A DNA stretch of 64,000 bases, from the NCBI GenBank assembly GCA_963825685.1, contig CAWGUD010000018.1, positions 62,001 through 126,000 on the forward strand, written 5' to 3'. The notes beneath the pieces were generated by a model that was not told the origin of the DNA, did no database searches, and was given only the letters and a program-made list of their open reading frames with translations. Of this stretch, positions 19,167 to 28,058 are shown one piece after another (the first letter of the stretch is position 1; each line of letters starts with the position of its first letter). Source of the DNA: JAOUEA01 sp963825685. GTDB taxonomy: Bacteria; Actinomycetota; UBA4738; HRBIN12. The position numbers and the translations under genes are program-made.

Positions 19167-20143
19167 GCCAGCCACCTCCCCAGCTCCGCATGGGCGACCG
19201 CCCGCTCCCGCGGGTCGTCGCTGTCGACGTCGAGCCGGTCGGGCGGCACACGCAGCACGACGCCGAGCACGGGCTCGATCTGCCGACCGTACACGCGCAT
19301 GCAGTCCACCGGCTCGATACCCGGCCAGGCGTAGCACGACAGGGCGAGGCGCCGCTGCCTCGTGTCGATGCCGTGGTCGAGCTCGTCCCACGCGGCATCG
19401 TCGACCGGGAAGACGTACCGATCGAGGTTCCCATGAGGCACGCCCTCGATGCCCTTCGTGAGCGGCGGATCGACCGTGAAGTCGTACGGGTCGACGGCGA
19501 GGTCGAGGATCACGGCGTCGGCAGGCAACGCCGCGATCCACGGGTTCGGCACGATCGGTCGGGTGGCGTCGAGTCGCTGCGTGGCGTCGATCAGCAGGTC
19601 GGTGACCTCGAGTCGGCCGAGCAGGTAGTCCTCGTGGCGCGTGAGGTCGAAGTCGACGACCGTGACCTCCACGCCCGGCACGTCGTTGGCGGCCAGCTCC
19701 GCCCGCAGCTCCGGATCGCCGTAGCGCGTGGCCGCGCGGACCGCGTGCGCGCCGACCGCGCCGGCGCCGAGGCAGGTCACGCGCAACGGCCGGCGGCTGG
19801 GATGGGCGAAGTGCGGGTGCATCCGCGCGATCTCCACGAACGCGAGGCGCACGCCGTTCCATCCGACGGCCTCGAGGTACTCCACCTGGCGCCGGCCGAG
19901 GTCATCGACGACGGCATCGAGCGAGATGGCGCGCAGACCGAGATCGGCGACCAGCTCGGTGCGGTGTGGACGGGTGGGGTAGTGGAGCATCGTGACCAGC
20001 AACGCGTCCGGGCGCATCGAGCGCAGCGCGGCCTCGTCGGGGCAACGGATCACCGTGACGATGTCGCTCGCCAACACCTCGGCGTAGTCGGCGAACCGCA
20101 CCTTCGGCGAGGCGGCGAGGTAGGCGTCCTGTCCGAAGCCCAT
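18247..20143. repeat. Downstream copy of 1.9-kb tandem duplication
   Basis: Aligns with 20144-22039 at a constant offset of 1,896 bp (18641 matches 20537; 20121 matches 22017), with one extra C at about 18257. It contains most of A2 and B2. Protein-level divergence between copies is about 2-3%. Confidence 0.9.
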
Positions 20144-20152
20144 CGACCTCAT
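19163..20152 (-). pseudogene. AlaDH/PNT-like dehydrogenase, type A, N-terminally truncated copy A2
   Basis: 329 residues in an open frame, but the first ~59 residues of the type A protein, including the RMHMEAGERRD motif, are missing. Translation could only begin at ATGs donated by the B1 sequence across the junction (20152, or 20143 giving MGFGQDAYLAA). The Rossmann motif VTCLGAGAVGAHAVRAATRY and the C-terminus are intact. It differs from A1 at about 11 residues. Without the N-terminal substrate-binding strands it is probably inactive alone. The stop overlaps the start of B2. Confidence 0.75.
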
Positions 20153-21062
20153 CGGGCACGTCGTCCCAGGCGGGGTCGTCGGGGCCGAAGGCCCATCGGT
20201 CGAGGTTGCCCTGGGGGATGCCCTCGATGCCCCGCACGGTCGGCGGCGACTCGTGCAGCAGGTACGGATCGACCACGAGGTCGCAGATGACCGCGTGCTC
20301 GGGCAGACTGGCGAGCCACGAGTTGGGCACCAGGGGCACGCTCGGATCGTGGCGCTGGGTGGAGTCGACGAGCACGTCGGTGACGGCCAGGCGCTCCCTC
20401 ATGTACCCGGTGCGCCCCGTGAGGTTGCGACCGACCGTCGTGACCTCCACCCCGGGCAGATGCGCCAGGCGCTGTGCGCGCTCGAGGTTCCCGTACTTCG
20501 TCGCCGCCTCGACAGCGTGCTTGCCGATCGCGCCGGCGCCGAGCACGGTCACCCGGATGGGCGGCCGCGTGGGCCGCGAGAACTCCGGCCACTCGCTCTC
20601 CAAGACGTCGAACGCGGCCTCGAGCCCGTTCCACGCGACGTCGCGTTCGTTGACCACGAGCCGATGCCCGATGTCGTCGGTGAGCAGGTCGAGCGAGATC
20701 GCATCGAGGCCGAGCTCCACGAGCCGCGCGACGCGGCGCGGCCGGGTCGGGAAGTGCAGCATCGACACGAGCATCGCGCCTCGCCGCATCAGGTGCAGCC
20801 GGTCCTCGGGCGCACGCAGCACCAGCACCACATCCTGCGCGAAGGCATCCTCGTTCGATCCGAGCGTCACGTTCGGACCCACCCGCAGGTAGTCCGCGTC
20901 GGAGTAGCCCATGCCCGACCCGATGGAGCCCTCGACGACGATGCGGACTCCGAGGTCGGCGACCGCCGCGACCAGGTCGGGCAGGAAGTCGCGATGCTCA
21001 CCCGCTTCCTTGTGCATACGGGGCAGGCCGAGGCTCGGCACCGTCACGCTCGCCACCGTCAC
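19902..21062 (-). pseudogene. AlaDH/PNT-like dehydrogenase, type B, C-terminally truncated copy B1
   Basis: Starts at GTG 21062, overlapping the A1 stop, and matches B2 for about 306 residues (differences include Arg/His in EHRDFLPD and Asp/His in GKHAVEA). At 20143-20144 the duplication junction joins it to the middle of A2 in another frame, so the last ~77 native residues are replaced by about 80 out-of-frame residues. The Rossmann motif is retained. Probably non-functional or dominant over a partial fold only. Confidence 0.75.
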
Positions 21063-22039
21063 ACCAGCCACCTCCCCAGCTCCGCATGGGCGACCGCCCG
21101 CTCCCACGGATCGTCGCTGTCGACGTCGAGTCGGTCGGTCGGCACACGCAGCGCGACGCCGAGTACGGGCTCGATCTGCCGACCGTACACGCGCATGCAG
21201 TCCACCGGCTCGATGCCCGGCCATGCGTAGCACGACAGGGAAAGGCGCCGCTGCCTCGTGTCGATGCCGTGGTCGAGCTCGTCCCACGCGGCATCGTCGA
21301 CCGGGAAGACGTACCGGTCGAGGTTCCCATGGGGTACGCCCTCGATGCCCTTCGTGAGCGGAGGTTCCACCGTGAAGTCGTAGGGGTCGACGGCCAGGTC
21401 GAGGATCACCGCGTCGGCAGGCAACGCCGCGATCCATGGGTTCGGCACGATCGGTTTGGTCGCGTCGAGCCGCTGCGTGGCATCGATCAGCAGGTCGGTG
21501 ACCTCGAGTCTGCCGAGCAGGTAGTCCTCGTGGCGCGTGAGGTCGAAGTCGACGACCGTGACCTCCACGCCCGGCACGTCGTTCGCGGCCAGCTCCGCCC
21601 GCAGCTCCGGGTCGCCGTATCGCGTGGCCGCGCGGACCGCGTGCGCGCCGACCGCGCCGGCGCCGAGGCAGGTCACGCGCACCGGCCGGCGGCTGGGATG
21701 GGCGAAGTGCGGGTGCATCCGCGCGATCTCCACGAACGCGAGGCGCACACCGTTCCATCCGACGGCCTCGAGGTACTCCACCTGGCGCCGGCCGAGGTCA
21801 TCGACGACGGCATCGAGCGAGATGGCACGCAGACCGAGATCGGCGACCAGCGTGGTGCGGCGTGGACGGGTCGGGTAGTGCAGCATCGTGACCAGCAACG
21901 CCTCCGGGCGCATCGAGCGCAGCGCGGCCTCGTCGGGGCAACGGATCACCGTGACGATGTCGCTCGCCAACACCTCGGCGTAGTCGGCGAACCGCACCTT
22001 CGGCGAGGCGGCGAGGTAGGCGTCCTGGCCGAACCCCAT
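20144..22039. repeat. Upstream copy of 1.9-kb tandem duplication
   Basis: Contains the 3' part of A1 and the 5' part of B1, in direct orientation with 18247-20143. The junction at 20143/20144 shows only about 1 nt of microhomology (gaggtcga joined to tgggcttcgg), so homologous recombination between flanking repeats is not needed to explain it. Confidence 0.9.
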
Positions 22040-22228
22040 GCCGGCGCCGTACCCGTGCTCCAGCACGATCTCGCCCGCGCCTGCTCGATCGGCGGCGACG
22101 ACGAACTCCGGCAGGAAGTCGCGGCGCTCACCGGCCTCCATGTGCATGCGGGGAAGCCCGAGGACGGGCGGCACCGTGCCCCGATCGCTGTCGCGTCGGT
22201 CGCACCCATCGCTCCTCCTCGACCTCAC
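21059..22228 (-). CDS. AlaDH/PNT-like dehydrogenase, type A, intact copy A1
   Basis: Alanine-dehydrogenase/PNT-like NAD(P) oxidoreductase. LGLPRMHMEAGERRDFLPEF at the N-terminus, GHGYGAG-like HGYGAGMGFGQDAYLAA, Rossmann VTCLGAGAVGAHAVRAATRY, and a C-terminal SCYAWPGIEPVDCMRVYG block shared with type B. The 22228 GTG gives an open frame, but the best ribosome binding site (gaggaggagcg) precedes ATG 22209 in another frame (MGATDATAIGA), so a single-base error in the first ~35 nt is likely. Type A and B are about one-third identical by eye and translationally coupled, so a hetero-oligomer is plausible. Confidence 0.72.
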   Translation of the reverse strand: MRSRRSDGCDRRDSDRGTVPPVLGLPRMHMEAGERRDFLPEFVVAADRAGAGEIVLEHGYGAGMGFGQDAYLAASPKVRFADYAEVLASDIVTVIRCPDEAALRSMRPEALLVTMLHYPTRPRRTTLVADLGLRAISLDAVVDDLGRRQVEYLEAVGWNGVRLAFVEIARMHPHFAHPSRRPVRVTCLGAGAVGAHAVRAATRYGDPELRAELAANDVPGVEVTVVDFDLTRHEDYLLGRLEVTDLLIDATQRLDATKPIVPNPWIAALPADAVILDLAVDPYDFTVEPPLTKGIEGVPHGNLDRYVFPVDDAAWDELDHGIDTRQRRLSLSCYAWPGIEPVDCMRVYGRQIEPVLGVALRVPTDRLDVDSDDPWERAVAHAELGRWLV

Positions 22229-22299
22229 CCTACGCGGGAGGCAGCCCGCGACGCCGGACCCCGGACCCGGTCGAGTCGAGGGCGGTGGACTCGGCCACC

Positions 22300-22305
22300 T
22301 ACACT
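22300..22305 (+). promoter_or_regulatory. -10 hexamer TACACT of leaderless MFS gene
   Basis: TACACT ends 6 nt before the GTG at 22312, in the divergent gap with A1. Confidence 0.45.
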
Positions 22306-22311
22306 CGGACG

Positions 22312-23728
22312 GTGACGCCCGACGAGACGATACCCACTGCCGCGTCGCCGACCGGGCCCCTGGCGCGAGGTGTTCCGCGGCCGGCCGGGGCGCTTGACGG
22401 CCGGGCCTGCTGCTGCTCGAGGCGCTCGTCGCGGTCCAGGTCGCTGATCGTGGCGACGATCATGCCCGACGTCCGCGAGACCTGGGCATGGTGCAGCTCT
22501 ACGGTCTCGTGTTCACCTCGCTCGAGCCTCGCGACGATCGCCTCGATCCCGATCGTCGGCCGCGCGGTCGACCGGTTCGGGACGAAAGCGGTGCTCGTCC
22601 CGGTGCTCGCGGTCTTCGCGGCCGGCCTGCTCGTGTCGGCCACGGCGCCCGCGATGCCCGTGCTGCTCGATCGGCCAGTTCCTGCAGGGCGCAGGCGGAG
22701 GTGGTCTCTACGCGCTCTCGCTCGGCACCGTCGCGAAGACCTACCCGGACGACCTGCGGCCGCGGGTGCTCGCCCTGCTCGCCACGATGTGGATCCTGCC
22801 CGGGCTGGTCGGTCCGCCGGTCGGCGCCGCGATCGCCAGCACGCTCGGGTGGCGGTGGGCGTTCGTCGCGCCGATCCCGGTGTTGCTCGCGACCTGGGCA
22901 TTGATCGCTCCCGTGCTCGACCTGGTGCCGCGGCCGGAGTCGCAGCGGCCCGGCGATCTCGCTGCGATGGCCCCTGCAGCTCATGGTCGGCGCCGGGTTC
23001 GTCTTCGGCCTCGATCACGGCGTTCGCGTGGTGGGTGCCGCTCGCCGTGGCCGTCGGTCTGGCGATCGGCGTGCCCGGCGCTGCGCCACATCGCACCGCG
23101 CGGCACCTTCCGCGCGGCGCCGGGCCAGGGCGCGATCGCCGCGGCGGCCTTCCGCTGTCGCTGTCGTTCCTGGCGATGGACGCGTTCCTGACGCTGATGC
23201 TGACCAGGGTGCGAGGGCTCTCGCTCGCGGCGGCCGGACTCGCGATCACGGTGGCGACGGTGACGTGGGCACTCGGCGCGCTCTGGCAGTCGAACCGCGC
23301 GGGCGACCGCTCGCTGGGCTGGCTCGTGCGGCGTCGGCGCAGCGCTGCTCTTCGTCGGGCAGGCGGCGGTCGCGAGCACGCTGTGGCTGCAGGTGCCGCT
23401 CGTCGTCGCCTACGTCGGGTGGGGCATCGTCGGGCGTCGGCATGGGCATCGCGTTCGCGACGATCCCGCTCGCGGCGATGCGCGTCTCGGAGCCGGGCGA
23501 GGAGGGCGAGGAGCTCTCGGCCGTGCTGCTGATGGACATGCTGGGCGTGGCGATCGGCGCGGGACTCGGAGGCGCGGCGATCGCCCTGTCCGACGCGCTC
23601 GATGCACCGTTGCGCACCGGCTCGGCGGTGCCTTCGCGCTCGCGCTCGTCGCCGCCCTCGTGCTGCTGGCCATCACCCCCCGCATCCCGTCGGGTCCCGC
23701 AGGGTCGGTCGAGGAGACCGCTGCATGA
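22312..23728 (+). pseudogene. MFS transporter with about 13 frame changes
   Basis: Reading across frames restores a ~472-residue major-facilitator transporter: start MTPDETIPTAASPTGP, then LIVATIMPDV, the loop motif GRAVDRFGTKAVL, QGAGGGGLYALS, ATMWILPGLVGPPVGAAIAS with GWRWAFV (drug:H+ antiporter-type motif C region), and a C-terminal half ending PRIPSGPAGSVEETAA. Frame order is 1-2-3-1-3-1-2-3-1-2-1-2-3-2; ten shifts are one-base gains and three are losses. No in-frame stop and no loss of codon bias is seen within segments, which argues for sequence error more than decay. Its stop overlaps the ATG of the next gene (ATGA). Confidence 0.75.
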
Positions 23729-24625
23729 GCATGCGTCCGCGATCGGTCGGCGTGCAACTCCCCGAGGTCGAGCGCGAGGTGCGCTGGCCCGAGTACCTCG
23801 CGATGGCGACGACCGCCGAACGGGTGGGCTTCGACTCGGTCTGGGTGGGCGATCACCTGCTCTACCGAGGCGACGGGCGGCCCGAGCGCGGGCCCTGGGA
23901 AGCATGGACGACCCTCGCCGCGATCGCGGCGACGACGGAGCGCGTCGAACTCGGGCCGCTCGTCGCGTGCGCGGGGTTCCACGCGCCCGCGATGCTCGCG
24001 AAGCAGGCCGCGACCGTCGACGAGATCTCCGGCGGCCGGCTCGTGCTCGCGCTCGGCGCCGGCTGGAACGAGGCCGAGTTCCGGGCGTTCGGGTTCCCGT
24101 TCGATCGGCGGGCCTCGCGGTTCGAGGAGTCGTTCGAGGTGATCCGTCGGCTCGTCGCCGGCGAACGGGTCACGATGCACGGCGAGCACGTTCGGGTGCG
24201 ACGACGCGGTGCTGCTGCCCCCGCCGGCACGGCGACCCCGACTGATGATCGGCAGCACGGGTCGGCGGGTGCTCACCGCCGCTCTCCCCCACGTCGACGC
24301 CTGGAACACCTGGTTCGACTGGTACGGCAACTCCCCCGAGGGGTTCGCGACACGCAACGCCGAGATCGACGCGATCGCGCGCGACGTCGGCCGCGACCCC
24401 GCCGGGATCGAGCGCAGCGCCTGCCTGCTGGTGGCCCTGGACCCGTCGACGCGTGAACGTCCGCTCGACCCGGACGCTCCGCCCGTCACCGGCTCGCCGG
24501 CGTCGATCGCCGAGACGATCGACGCCATGGGAGCGGCGGGCGCCGACGAGGTGATCCTCGTGGTCGATCCCATCACGGAACGCTCGATCGAGACCCTGGG
24601 TGGGGCACTCGGCCTACGGCATTGA
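23725..24625 (+). CDS. Luciferase-like (LLM class) flavin/F420-dependent oxidoreductase (frameshifted)
   Basis: About 300 residues. TIM-barrel oxidoreductase of the bacterial luciferase superfamily; many actinobacterial members use F420. Motifs: VGFDSVWVGDHLLY, LGPLVACAGFHAPAMLAKQA, and ISGGRLVLALGAGWNEAEF. One base is gained at about 24199 (GEHVRV then DDAVLLPPPARRPRLMIGST). The ATG overlaps the MFS stop and is preceded by gaggag, so the transporter and enzyme form a coupled pair. Confidence 0.85.
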
Positions 24626-24762
24626 ACGAAGGGCGTCCCTGGAGGCTCGCAGCAGGGAGTTGCGGGATATTGCCCTCCGATCGTCCTCGACGTCGCTCGC
24701 CCGTGTGCCGTCCCCCACAACGCCTCTCGGCGCAGCCCGTGGTCCCCGGTCGCCGGTCGAGG

Positions 24763-24791
24763 CTGACGCGCGGGGTGCGCGTCCCTAGTGT
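24763..24791 (+). promoter_or_regulatory. Promoter CTGACG-17-TAGTGT upstream of the DUF1996 gene
   Basis: -35-like CTGACG at 24763-24768 and -10 TAGTGT at 24786-24791, 17 bp apart. About 50 nt of leader follow, with an aaggag ribosome binding site before ATG 24850. The rest of the 224-bp gap holds nothing I recognise. Confidence 0.5.
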
Positions 24792-24849
24792 CCGCCCCCA
24801 ACAGGTCGCTGGAGAGGCGGCTCGAGAGACCTGAAGGGAGCGATTTCCG

Positions 24850-25665
24850 ATGCGCAGCATCTCGCGCAGCACCTCGTTGACGATCGTGATCATCATGGCT
24901 GCATCGTTGGCGGTGACGGTCATGCCGTCGTCGTCCGGGGCCGTCGAGAAGCGATTCTCGGTGTTCTGTGACTTCAGCCATTCGACACGGCAGGACCCGA
25001 TCGTCGCCCCCGGTCACCACCGGCGGAGCGACCACGAGCATGTGTTCTTCGGGAACCGCTCGACCCGCTCGCACTCGACCTATCGATCGATGCGGCACGC
25101 CGACTCCACATGCCGCTTGAGCGCCGACACCGCCGGCTACTGGGTGCCCGCCCTCGTCGACCTCGACGGGAAGCGGGTGAGGCCGCATGGGGCGTTCGCC
25201 TACTACCGCTCCGTCGGGGCACTGGCCGACGTGAACATCCGGGCCTTCCCCAAGGACTTCCGCATGATCTCCGACGACTTCCACTTCCATTGCGGGGACG
25301 ACCGCAACGAGTCGGACGTGCCGCTGGACTGCTCGAACGTGGCGGGCGGGAAGCGACTTCGGCTCTCCGTGATCTTCCCGTCGTGCTGGGACGGTCGGCG
25401 GCTCGACTCCAAGGACCACATGCGGCACGTGGCGTTCCCCACGGGGAAGGGCTGCCCCGACCGCCACCCGGTCGAACTGCCGAGGCTCGCGATCATCGCG
25501 CAGTTCCAGGTGCAGGACGCCGAGGGCTACCGGCTGAGCTCGGGCTCGCCCAACACCGCGCACGGCGACTTCTGGAACACGTGGCACCAGAAGACGCTGC
25601 GCGACCTGGTGCAACGGTGCCTCGGGCGCGGCGTGGACGAGCTCTGCGGTCAGATCCGCTCGTGA
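24850..25665 (+). CDS. Secreted DUF1996-domain protein
   Basis: 271 residues with a signal peptide (LTIVIIMAASLAVTVMPSSS). The mature part carries the DUF1996 pattern: HEHVFFGN, DTAGYWVPALVDLDGK, FHFHCGDD, FPSCWDGRRLDSKDHMRHVA and a closing TAHGDFWNTWHQ. The conserved His/Asp/Trp residues and paired cysteines suggest an extracellular metal- or glycan-binding enzyme, but no activity is established for the family. It has its own promoter and is convergent with the next gene. Confidence 0.85.
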   Translation: MRSISRSTSLTIVIIMAASLAVTVMPSSSGAVEKRFSVFCDFSHSTRQDPIVAPGHHRRSDHEHVFFGNRSTRSHSTYRSMRHADSTCRLSADTAGYWVPALVDLDGKRVRPHGAFAYYRSVGALADVNIRAFPKDFRMISDDFHFHCGDDRNESDVPLDCSNVAGGKRLRLSVIFPSCWDGRRLDSKDHMRHVAFPTGKGCPDRHPVELPRLAIIAQFQVQDAEGYRLSSGSPNTAHGDFWNTWHQKTLRDLVQRCLGRGVDELCGQIRS

Positions 25666-25670
25666 CCGGC

Positions 25671-25690
25671 TGAGCGGCCGGCGCCGCTCA
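25671..25690. terminator. Bidirectional hairpin between convergent genes
   Basis: Inverted repeat tgagcgg/ccgctca (7 bp) with a 6-nt loop between the DUF1996 stop and the stop of the minus-strand dehydrogenase, overlapping the latter's stop codon. No U-tract. Confidence 0.35.
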
Positions 25691-28033
25691 TCGCCGACCG
25701 CCGCCGACCCGCGCGGGGATCGGGCGATCGAACGCGATCACCGTCAGCTCGGCCGGGCGATCGCGCTCGAGCCAGGCGAACGCGAGGCCCGGTCCGTCGG
25801 CACGTGCGCCGCTCGTGACGTAGCCGATCGTGCGATCGCCTGCGCGGACGGGCTCACCCCCGCTCACGAGGCCGTCGACCTCGAGGCGCACGAGCTCACG
25901 GGGGACCGCGCCGTCGTCGGCGCGGCGTGCGAACCGGGCGAGCCCGGCGGGGCCGGGAGCATGCTCGGCGGTCACGTCGACACCTGCTGCCGGGTACCCG
26001 GCCTCGAGGCGCAACGTCTCGAACGCGCGACGTCCCGCGGCAACCAGGCCGAGATCACGGCCCGCCTCCCACACGAGGTCCCAGAGGCGGAGCCCGAGGT
26101 CGGCGCTCGTCGTGAGCTCCCATCCCGGCTCGCCCACATAGGACACCGACTGGGCGGTCACCGGCACCCCGTCCACGTCGAGCTCACGAACCTGGAACCT
26201 GCCGAACGCGAGCGCGTCGGCGCCGCCCGTCACGAGTGACCCGAGCACGTCGGCCGCTCGGGGTCCCCAGAGACCGAGCGCGCACGTCGCGGTCGTGACG
26301 TCGCGCACCGTCACCGAACCGTCGCCGGGAGCCTCGCGGTGCAGCAGCGCCACGTCAGCCGGGGTCCCGAGGCCCACGACCCAGCGGTCCGGCAGCACGC
26401 GCGAGACGACCGCGTCGGTCAGCACGGTGCCTCGGGGACCGAGCACGAGCGTGTAGGCGGCCGAGCCCGCGGGTCGATCGAGATCGGCGCTGCACAGATC
26501 CATGAGCCACTCGTGCGCGCCGGGACCTTCGACCTCGACGCGCCGCAACGGTGTGAGGTCGAACAGCCCCACGCTCCGCCGCGTGGCCACGTGCTCGGCG
26601 ACGGCGATCGGCGACCACCATCGTGCGTGCCAGTCGTCGCGAGGCGCGACCTCGATGCCGAGACGCTCGGCGAGGCCCTCGTTCGACTCGAACCACGCCG
26701 GACGCTCCCACCCCTGGCCCTCGACGAACACCGCGCCGAGCTCGCGCTGGCGCCCGACCCACGGGCTCACGCGCAGCGGTCGCGGACGGTGCACGGGCTC
26801 GAGCGGATGATGCACGTCGTAGACCTCGTCGTGGTTCGTGATGCTGCGCGGCACGAAGTACGCGGTCGACCGCTGGAACGGCTCGAACCGATGCACGTCG
26901 GCCTCGTGCACGTCGACCTCGGGCTGCCCGTCGACGATCCACTCCGCCAGCGCCCGGGCGACCCCGACCGCGTGCGTGATCCACACCGACTCGGCGACCC
27001 AGAAGCCGCGCGCCTCGAGCGACTCCCCGATCAGCGGATACCCGTCGGGCGTGAACGAGAACACGCCGTCGAACGCCTCACCGACGCCCGCCGCGCCGAT
27101 GCGCGGCATCAGCTCGACCGCCGTCTTCCACGACCCTTCGAAGTCCTCGGGCGTGAACGCGAGCGTGGCGGTCGCGGGCTCGCCGGCGAGCGTGTCCGCC
27201 GGATCGATCGGCAGGGCCCGGTGCTGGAACGATCCGATGCCCACCTGGTCGTGGTGCTGGCGGAAGTAGAGGTCGCCGTCGAGATGTCGCAGGATCGGCG
27301 TCGCGGCTTCCACGCCGGGCTCGCCGAAGCCCTCCACCGAGCCGGTCCGGGCGTACAGGTGCGCGAGCGGCAGCATCGGCAGCCGCATACCCACCATCGA
27401 TGCGATGCGAGGTCCCCAGATGCCGGCCGCGCAGACCACCACGTCGGCGGGGTATCGCTCCCCGTCGGCGGTCCGAACGCCCGTCACGCGCCCGTGTTCC
27501 AGGTCGACGCCGATGACCTCGCGCTCCCCCAGGAACCGCGCGCCTCGCTCGGTCGCACGCCCCGCGCGAGCTTCCGTGGTGCGGGTCGCCTTCGCGAGAC
27601 CGTCTCCCGGGATGTGGAATCCGCCGACGATGCGCTCCGGATCGATCAGCGGGTGCAGGGCCACGCACTCGTCGACATCGACGATGCGGGCCTCGATGCC
27701 CCAGCTCTCGGCCCATCCGCGCTTGCGCCGCAGATCCTCGAGGCGCTCGTCCGTCGTGGCCACCTCGAGCGCGCCGACGACATCGAAGCAGGGTCCGTCG
27801 GCGTGCTCCAGCTGGGTCATGAGGTCGACGGTCTCGATCGCGAACCGCGCCATCATGCGACTCACGCTCGTGCGCGACACCAGGCCCGGCGCGTGGAACG
27901 TCGACCCACCGCTGTCGAACAACGGGCCCCGATCGAGCACGGTGACGTCGGTCCATCCTCGGGCCGTGAGCTCGTCGGCGACCGACGCGCCGACGATCCC
28001 GGCGCCGACCACCACGACCCGTGATGCGGTCAT
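25688..28033 (-). CDS. Dimethylglycine/sarcosine dehydrogenase-like flavoprotein
   Basis: 781 residues in one unbroken frame. An N-terminal DAO-type FAD domain (VVVVGAGIVGASVADELTAR; the TFHAPGLV motif has His47, the position that covalently carries FAD in DMGDH/SARDH) is followed by the FAO_M linker (DVHRFEPFQRSTAYF). A C-terminal GcvT-like folate-binding domain (GLFDLTPLRRVEVEGPGAHE; FGRFQVRELDVDGVPV; FETLRLEAGYPAAGVD) completes it. These enzymes oxidatively demethylate dimethylglycine or sarcosine and pass formaldehyde to tetrahydrofolate. The exact N-methyl substrate is uncertain. ATG 28033 chosen at the start of the dinucleotide fold. Confidence 0.9.
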   Translation of the reverse strand: MTASRVVVVGAGIVGASVADELTARGWTDVTVLDRGPLFDSGGSTFHAPGLVSRTSVSRMMARFAIETVDLMTQLEHADGPCFDVVGALEVATTDERLEDLRRKRGWAESWGIEARIVDVDECVALHPLIDPERIVGGFHIPGDGLAKATRTTEARAGRATERGARFLGEREVIGVDLEHGRVTGVRTADGERYPADVVVCAAGIWGPRIASMVGMRLPMLPLAHLYARTGSVEGFGEPGVEAATPILRHLDGDLYFRQHHDQVGIGSFQHRALPIDPADTLAGEPATATLAFTPEDFEGSWKTAVELMPRIGAAGVGEAFDGVFSFTPDGYPLIGESLEARGFWVAESVWITHAVGVARALAEWIVDGQPEVDVHEADVHRFEPFQRSTAYFVPRSITNHDEVYDVHHPLEPVHRPRPLRVSPWVGRQRELGAVFVEGQGWERPAWFESNEGLAERLGIEVAPRDDWHARWWSPIAVAEHVATRRSVGLFDLTPLRRVEVEGPGAHEWLMDLCSADLDRPAGSAAYTLVLGPRGTVLTDAVVSRVLPDRWVVGLGTPADVALLHREAPGDGSVTVRDVTTATCALGLWGPRAADVLGSLVTGGADALAFGRFQVRELDVDGVPVTAQSVSYVGEPGWELTTSADLGLRLWDLVWEAGRDLGLVAAGRRAFETLRLEAGYPAAGVDVTAEHAPGPAGLARFARRADDGAVPRELVRLEVDGLVSGGEPVRAGDRTIGYVTSGARADGPGLAFAWLERDRPAELTVIAFDRPIPARVGGGRR

Positions 28034-28058
28034 TCCGATCTGGGCCGATCTGGGCCGA

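Noticed and set aside
22312..23728. Programmed frameshifting in the MFS gene
   Set aside because: No slippery sequence or stimulatory structure recurs, and thirteen events of mixed sign are not a known mechanism.
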